Shown here one piece after another: positions 9,300-12,398 of a DNA stretch of 12,398 nt. The notes beneath the pieces are model-generated. The model did not search any database. It was not told the DNA's origin and was given only the letters and a program-made list of their open reading frames with translations. A program made the position numbers and the translations under genes. Origin of the DNA: Iamia sp964643485 (GTDB lineage: Bacteria > Actinomycetota > Acidimicrobiia > Acidimicrobiales > Iamiaceae); contig CAZXRA010000004.1 of assembly GCA_964643485.1 (NCBI GenBank), positions 1 through 12,398 on the forward strand, given 5' to 3'. How positions within the stretch are numbered: position 1 is the first letter of the stretch; each line of letters begins with the position of its first letter.

Positions 9300-10345
9300 C
9301 CCACGACGCGGCGGAGGTCGTCGAGGGCGGGGACGGGGCCGGGGTCGACACCTTCCTGGGCGGCCAGCTCCAGGCTGACCATGTCGCCGTAGAGGACCAG
9401 GTCGAGGAGCTGGGCCAGGGCCCCCTCCCCCTCGGCCTCCACGGTGTGGACGGCAGCCACGACCTCGTCGAGCATCGCCTCCAGGGCGGTGAAGCGCTGG
9501 GCCTGCCGGGGGTGCTCCTCCTCGTGGCGCAGGAACACGAGCTGGAACACCTGGCGGGTCAGGTCACCGTGCTGGCCCCAGCCCGCCACCTCGTTGTGGC
9601 CCAACTCGGGCAGGGCGTTGGCGAAGGCCGGCGTCTTGGCGTTGGCGTTGACCTGCGACTTCCACCGCACGGCGGCGGCGCCGCCGACAGCCCCGGCGCC
9701 GTAGGCGATGGGCAGCGTGCGTCCCAGGCGCCGGGCCAGGGCCGCGGCCGGGCTCCCGTCCGACGCGAGCTGGTCGGCCCGGCGGCGGAGCTGATCGGCC
9801 GCGGCGGCGATCCACCCGTGGGCGCCGGGGAAGAGGCCCATGCGCTCCAGGGCGACCAGCACGGGCACGGTCATGGCCCCCACCGCGGCCCGGGAGACGG
9901 GCAGGCCAGAGGGCACGGGGGCGACGGCCGCCCCCCAGGATCCGGCGAGGCCGGCCAGGGTGCCGCCCCCCGTCACCACCAGCATCTGGGCCCCCGCGGC
10001 CTGGGCCTCCTCCGCCGCCTGCAGGGTCTCCTCCGTCTCGCCCGAGAAGGAGACCACGACGGCCAAGGTGTCGCGCCCCACGAAGCTGGGGGCGTCGTCG
10101 CCCCGGGCCACCACCACGGGGATGGGCAGGAACAGGTCGCCGACGGCGCCCAGGATGTCGCCCACGAACCCGCTGGCGCCCACGCCCACCACGAGCACGT
10201 TGGCCACGTCGGCCCCGGCGGGGAGGCGGGTGATGGCCTCGCCCACGGCCACCGCCTCGGCCACCTGGTCGCCCAGGCCGAGGGTGGCCTCCCGCAGGCC
10301 CAGGGTGTCGACGCCCCGGGCCGTGGGGTCGGCCACGCCGGCCAT
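9296..10345 (-). CDS. SIS-domain bifunctional phosphoglucose/phosphomannose isomerase
   Basis: Expected to interconvert fructose-6-phosphate with glucose-6-phosphate and mannose-6-phosphate in the cytoplasm. The 349 residues hold two SIS domains. The first has LVVGVGASGF (51-60) and the phosphosugar loop SFSGETEET (99-107), followed by TGGGTLAGLA (125-134) and PSGLPVSRAAVG (145-156). The second has the family block NANAKTPAFANALPELGHNEVAGW (233-256), in which the PELxHNE residues (E247, H250, E252) include the catalytic acids/bases of this group. The C-terminal GD at 320-321 and GVDPGPV (332-338) are also typical. Length matches the bifunctional PGI/PMI family. It starts four bases after the Trm112-like gene, with GAGG upstream, and is the last gene of the operon after manB; mycobacteria place a relative next to manB as well. 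Context favours mannose-6-phosphate supply. Which activity dominates cannot be told from sequence, and some actinobacterial relatives may not be isomerases at all. Confidence 0.85.
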   Translation of the reverse strand: MAGVADPTARGVDTLGLREATLGLGDQVAEAVAVGEAITRLPAGADVANVLVVGVGASGFVGDILGAVGDLFLPIPVVVARGDDAPSFVGRDTLAVVVSFSGETEETLQAAEEAQAAGAQMLVVTGGGTLAGLAGSWGAAVAPVPSGLPVSRAAVGAMTVPVLVALERMGLFPGAHGWIAAAADQLRRRADQLASDGSPAAALARRLGRTLPIAYGAGAVGGAAAVRWKSQVNANAKTPAFANALPELGHNEVAGWGQHGDLTRQVFQLVFLRHEEEHPRQAQRFTALEAMLDEVVAAVHTVEAEGEGALAQLLDLVLYGDMVSLELAAQEGVDPGPVPALDDLRRVVG

Positions 10346-10349
10346 GCCC

Positions 10350-10586
10350 TCAGGCCTCGAAGGTGGGCGAGATGCCGTCGGCCTCGGCCTTGGCCAGGAG
10401 GCGCTGGTGCTCGGCCTCGTCCACCTCGGACGCCTCGTCGACCAGCATCACCGGGATGTCGTCCTCGATGCGGTAGCGGCGCTGCAGCCGGGGGTTGTAG
10501 AGGGCGGCCTCGTCCTCGAAGTAGAGGAGCGGCCCCTTGTCGTCCGGGCAGGCCAGGATGGAGAGGAGCTGGGGATCGAGGGCCAT
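10350..10586 (-). CDS. Small Trm112/UPF0434 (YcaR)-like protein lacking the zinc cysteines
   Basis: 78 residues. The N-terminus LLSILACPDDKGPL (7-20) and the centre RRYRIEDDIPVMLVDEA (36-52) match the Trm112/UPF0434 pattern, small proteins that in the Trm112 case activate methyltransferases. Typical bacterial members carry up to four cysteines in a zinc ribbon; here only C13 remains, and the second half of the first knuckle reads DDK. Zinc binding is therefore unlikely. The C-terminal 25 residues are Glu/Ala-rich and helical-looking. The gene starts three bases after the manB stop with its GGAG (six-base spacing) built into the end of manB, and ends four bases before the isomerase start, so it is tightly held within the operon. 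No function is assigned; a partner or stabiliser of ManB or the isomerase is speculation. Confidence 0.82.
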   Translation of the reverse strand: MALDPQLLSILACPDDKGPLLYFEDEAALYNPRLQRRYRIEDDIPVMLVDEASEVDEAEHQRLLAKAEADGISPTFEA

Positions 10587-10589
10587 GGG

Positions 10590-11969
10590 TTACTCCGTGC
10601 GGACGGGGACGGCGGTGGCCGCCCCGGTGATCAGGGACCGGACCTCGGCGACGCGGGTGTCGCACTCGTCCCGGGTGGGTGCCTCCAGGTTGAGGCGCAG
10701 GAGGGGCTCGGTGTTGGACGGGCGCAGGTTGAACCACCACGCCCCCAGGTCGACGGTGAGGCCGTCGAGCCGATCCTGCTCGGCGTCGGGGTAGGCCGCC
10801 GCCACCTGCTCGATGACGGCCAGGGGATCGGGCACTTCGCTGTTGATCTCCCCCGACGCCACGTAGCGCTCGAAGGGCTTGCGCATCTCCGAGAGGGGGA
10901 TGCCGGCCTTGCTGCGCTGCTCCAACACCAGCAGGGCGGCGATGAGGCCGCTGTCGGCCCGCCAGTTGTCGCGGAAGTAGTAGTGGGCCGAGTGCTCGCC
11001 CCCGAAGGCGGCGCCGGTCTCGGCCATCACCGCCTTGATCAGGGAGTGGCCGACCTGGGTGCGCACCGGGGTGCCGCCCCGCTCCCGCACGATCTCGGGG
11101 ACGGCCTTGGAGCAGATGAGGTTGTGGAGGATCGTCGCCCCCGGCTCCTTCTCCAGGACGCCGGCGGCGACCATGGCCGTGGTGGTCGACCCGGAGATGG
11201 GCTCGCCCGTCTCGTCCACGACGAAGACCCGGTCGGCGTCGCCGTCGAAGGCCAGGCCGATGTCGGCGCCCACCTCCACCACCCGCCGGCGCAGGTCGGC
11301 CTGGTTCTCGACCTGGATGGGGTCGGCCGGGTGGTTGGGGAACGTCCCGTCCAGCTCCCCGTACATCACCTCGAGGTCGAAGGGCAGGCCGGCGAACACG
11401 GCCGGGACGACCAGGCCGCCCATGCCGTTGGCCGTGTCGGCCACGACCTTGAGGGGGGCCAGGGCCGACGTGTCCACGAAGGAGCGCACGTGGTCGGCGA
11501 ACTCACCCAGGGCATCGTGGGTGCTGAAGCCGCCCGGCTCGCTCAGGTGCGGCGGCAGGCCTTGGGCCGCGAGGGCCTTGATCCGGTCCAGGCCCGTGTC
11601 GCGCCCCACGGCCCGGGCACCGGTGAGGCAGAACTTGATGCCGTTGTACTGGGCCGGGTTGTGGCTGGCCGTGAGCATGGCGCCCGGCGCCTCGTAGCGG
11701 CCCGAGGCGAAGTAGACGAGGTCGGTCGAGCACAGCCCCAGGTCGATCACGTCGAGGCCCTGGGCCTGGGCCCCCTCGGCGAAGGCCGCAGCCAGCTGCA
11801 CCCCGCTGGGGCGCATGTCCCGCCCGATGAGCAGCTTGGTGGCGCCCTCGGTGTCGGCCGCGAACCGGGCGAAGGCGGCCCCGATCGCCCGGCAGGCCTC
11901 GGCGTCGATCTGGTCGCCCACCGTGCCCCGCACGTCGTAGGCCTTGAAGATGGCATCCAGGTCGGCCAT
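10590..11969 (-). CDS. manB: Phosphomannomutase/phosphoglucomutase
   Basis: Interconverts mannose-6-phosphate and mannose-1-phosphate through a phosphoserine enzyme with Mg2+ in the cytoplasm, the step before GDP-mannose. The 459 residues give the four-domain alpha-D-phosphohexomutase layout. FKAYDVRG (8-15) opens it. The phosphoserine loop is TASHNP (100-105, S102). The metal loop is DGDADR (242-247, D242/D244/D246). The sugar-selecting loop is GEHSAHYYF (324-332), and the C-terminal phosphate-binding loop is RPSNTEP (416-422). All key residues are present and length is normal. Family members often accept both mannose and glucose phosphates; the neighbours favour mannose. The ATG start lies 12 bases after the stop of the GT2 gene, and the Trm112-like gene follows after three bases, so all belong to one minus-strand operon. 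Confidence 0.95.
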   Translation of the reverse strand: MADLDAIFKAYDVRGTVGDQIDAEACRAIGAAFARFAADTEGATKLLIGRDMRPSGVQLAAAFAEGAQAQGLDVIDLGLCSTDLVYFASGRYEAPGAMLTASHNPAQYNGIKFCLTGARAVGRDTGLDRIKALAAQGLPPHLSEPGGFSTHDALGEFADHVRSFVDTSALAPLKVVADTANGMGGLVVPAVFAGLPFDLEVMYGELDGTFPNHPADPIQVENQADLRRRVVEVGADIGLAFDGDADRVFVVDETGEPISGSTTTAMVAAGVLEKEPGATILHNLICSKAVPEIVRERGGTPVRTQVGHSLIKAVMAETGAAFGGEHSAHYYFRDNWRADSGLIAALLVLEQRSKAGIPLSEMRKPFERYVASGEINSEVPDPLAVIEQVAAAYPDAEQDRLDGLTVDLGAWWFNLRPSNTEPLLRLNLEAPTRDECDTRVAEVRSLITGAATAVPVRTE

Positions 11970-11981
11970 GGCCCGACGACC

Positions 11982-12398
11982 CTACTCGGTGGGTGGTTCG
12001 GCCCCGGACGGCTCGGCGGCTCGTCGATCGTCGCCCGCCAGGGGGAGCGGGGTGTCGTACCAGCCGGCCCGACCGCCCCGGACGATGCGGGCCAGGTCCC
12101 ACCCGAGGGCCAGGCCATCCCTCACCACGTGGACGGTGGAGCGCTCGACGTTGACGACCTGGACCGGCACCTCCCGCACCGACAAACCGTCCCGTTCGGC
12201 CAGGTGGAACATCTCCACGTCGAAGGCGAAGCCGTCGATGCGGGCCCGCGAGAACAGGGAGCGGGCCACGTCGCTCCGGAACGCCTTCAGCCCGCACTGG
12301 GTGTCGCGGTGCGCCCCCAGCAGCACGGCGTGGGTGCCCAGGTTGATGAGCCGTCCCCCCAGCTCGCGGACCCGGCGGGCCCGCACCAGGGTGGCCGT
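11982..12398 (-). CDS. GT2 polyprenyl-phosphate glycosyltransferase (Alg5/DPM1-like), N-terminus outside window
   Basis: The last 138 residues of a family 2 glycosyltransferase; the frame runs open through the right edge, so the catalytic N-terminal GT-A half (nucleotide-binding and DxD motifs) is not visible. The remaining part has RDTQCGLKAF (31-40) and GFAFDVEMFHLAER (56-69), then VREVPVQVVN and STVHVVRD. This is the pattern of dolichyl- and polyprenyl-phosphate glucosyl- or mannosyltransferases. Such enzymes move a sugar from UDP-glucose or GDP-mannose to polyprenyl phosphate at the membrane. No membrane segment is seen in the visible part. The tail (about 115-138) is Pro/Glu/Ala-rich and probably disordered. 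Being first in the visible operon with manB, a polyprenyl-phosphate-mannose synthase is attractive, though glucose is equally allowed by the motifs. Confidence 0.85.
   Translation of the reverse strand, partial: TATLVRARRVRELGGRLINLGTHAVLLGAHRDTQCGLKAFRSDVARSLFSRARIDGFAFDVEMFHLAERDGLSVREVPVQVVNVERSTVHVVRDGLALGWDLARIVRGGRAGWYDTPLPLAGDDRRAAEPSGAEPPTE

Overview
The window is very GC-rich, with third codon positions almost entirely G or C, frequent GTG starts and tightly packed genes that often overlap by four bases (GTGA). With actinobacterial-type enzymes (single AcnA-type aconitase, SIS-family phosphoglucose/phosphomannose isomerase, actinobacterial ManB), this suggests a high-GC actinobacterium. 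I lean towards the Acidimicrobiia, an inference from gene content and the look of the hypothetical proteins. It reads as ordinary chromosome: I saw no insertion sequence, CRISPR array, tRNA or rRNA.

Layout. (1) Positions 1-3859, minus strand: a four-gene operon read right to left, with two GT4-type glycosyltransferases, a membrane-anchored His-rich protein of unknown function, and a sugar-1-phosphate nucleotidyltransferase (mannose-1-phosphate guanylyltransferase type) that runs off the left edge. (2) 3860-3970: divergent control region. (3) 3971-6379, plus strand: an NAD-dependent extended-SDR epimerase/dehydratase related to CDP-paratose 2-epimerases, then a WbuB-like glycosyltransferase three bases later. 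(4) 6380-6486: promoter and structured leader of the next gene. (5) 6487-9288, plus: aconitase acnA. (6) 9296-12398, minus: a second operon, in transcription order a GT2 polyprenyl-phosphate glycosyltransferase (cut by the right edge), phosphomannomutase manB, a small Trm112/UPF0434-like protein, and a SIS-domain phosphoglucose/phosphomannose isomerase that ends tail-to-tail with acnA.

How the genes fit together. Apart from aconitase, everything recognisable concerns sugar activation and transfer. The right operon could convert fructose-6-phosphate to mannose-6-phosphate (SIS isomerase) and on to mannose-1-phosphate (ManB). The leftmost gene could make GDP-mannose from that. The GT2 enzyme would load a sugar on polyprenyl phosphate, and the three GT4 enzymes would build a surface glycan, with the epimerase supplying a modified nucleotide sugar. 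The His-rich anchored protein is co-transcribed with the glycosyltransferases and is the main unexplained gene. Aconitase sits between the two sugar blocks with its own promoter-like leader and looks functionally unrelated.
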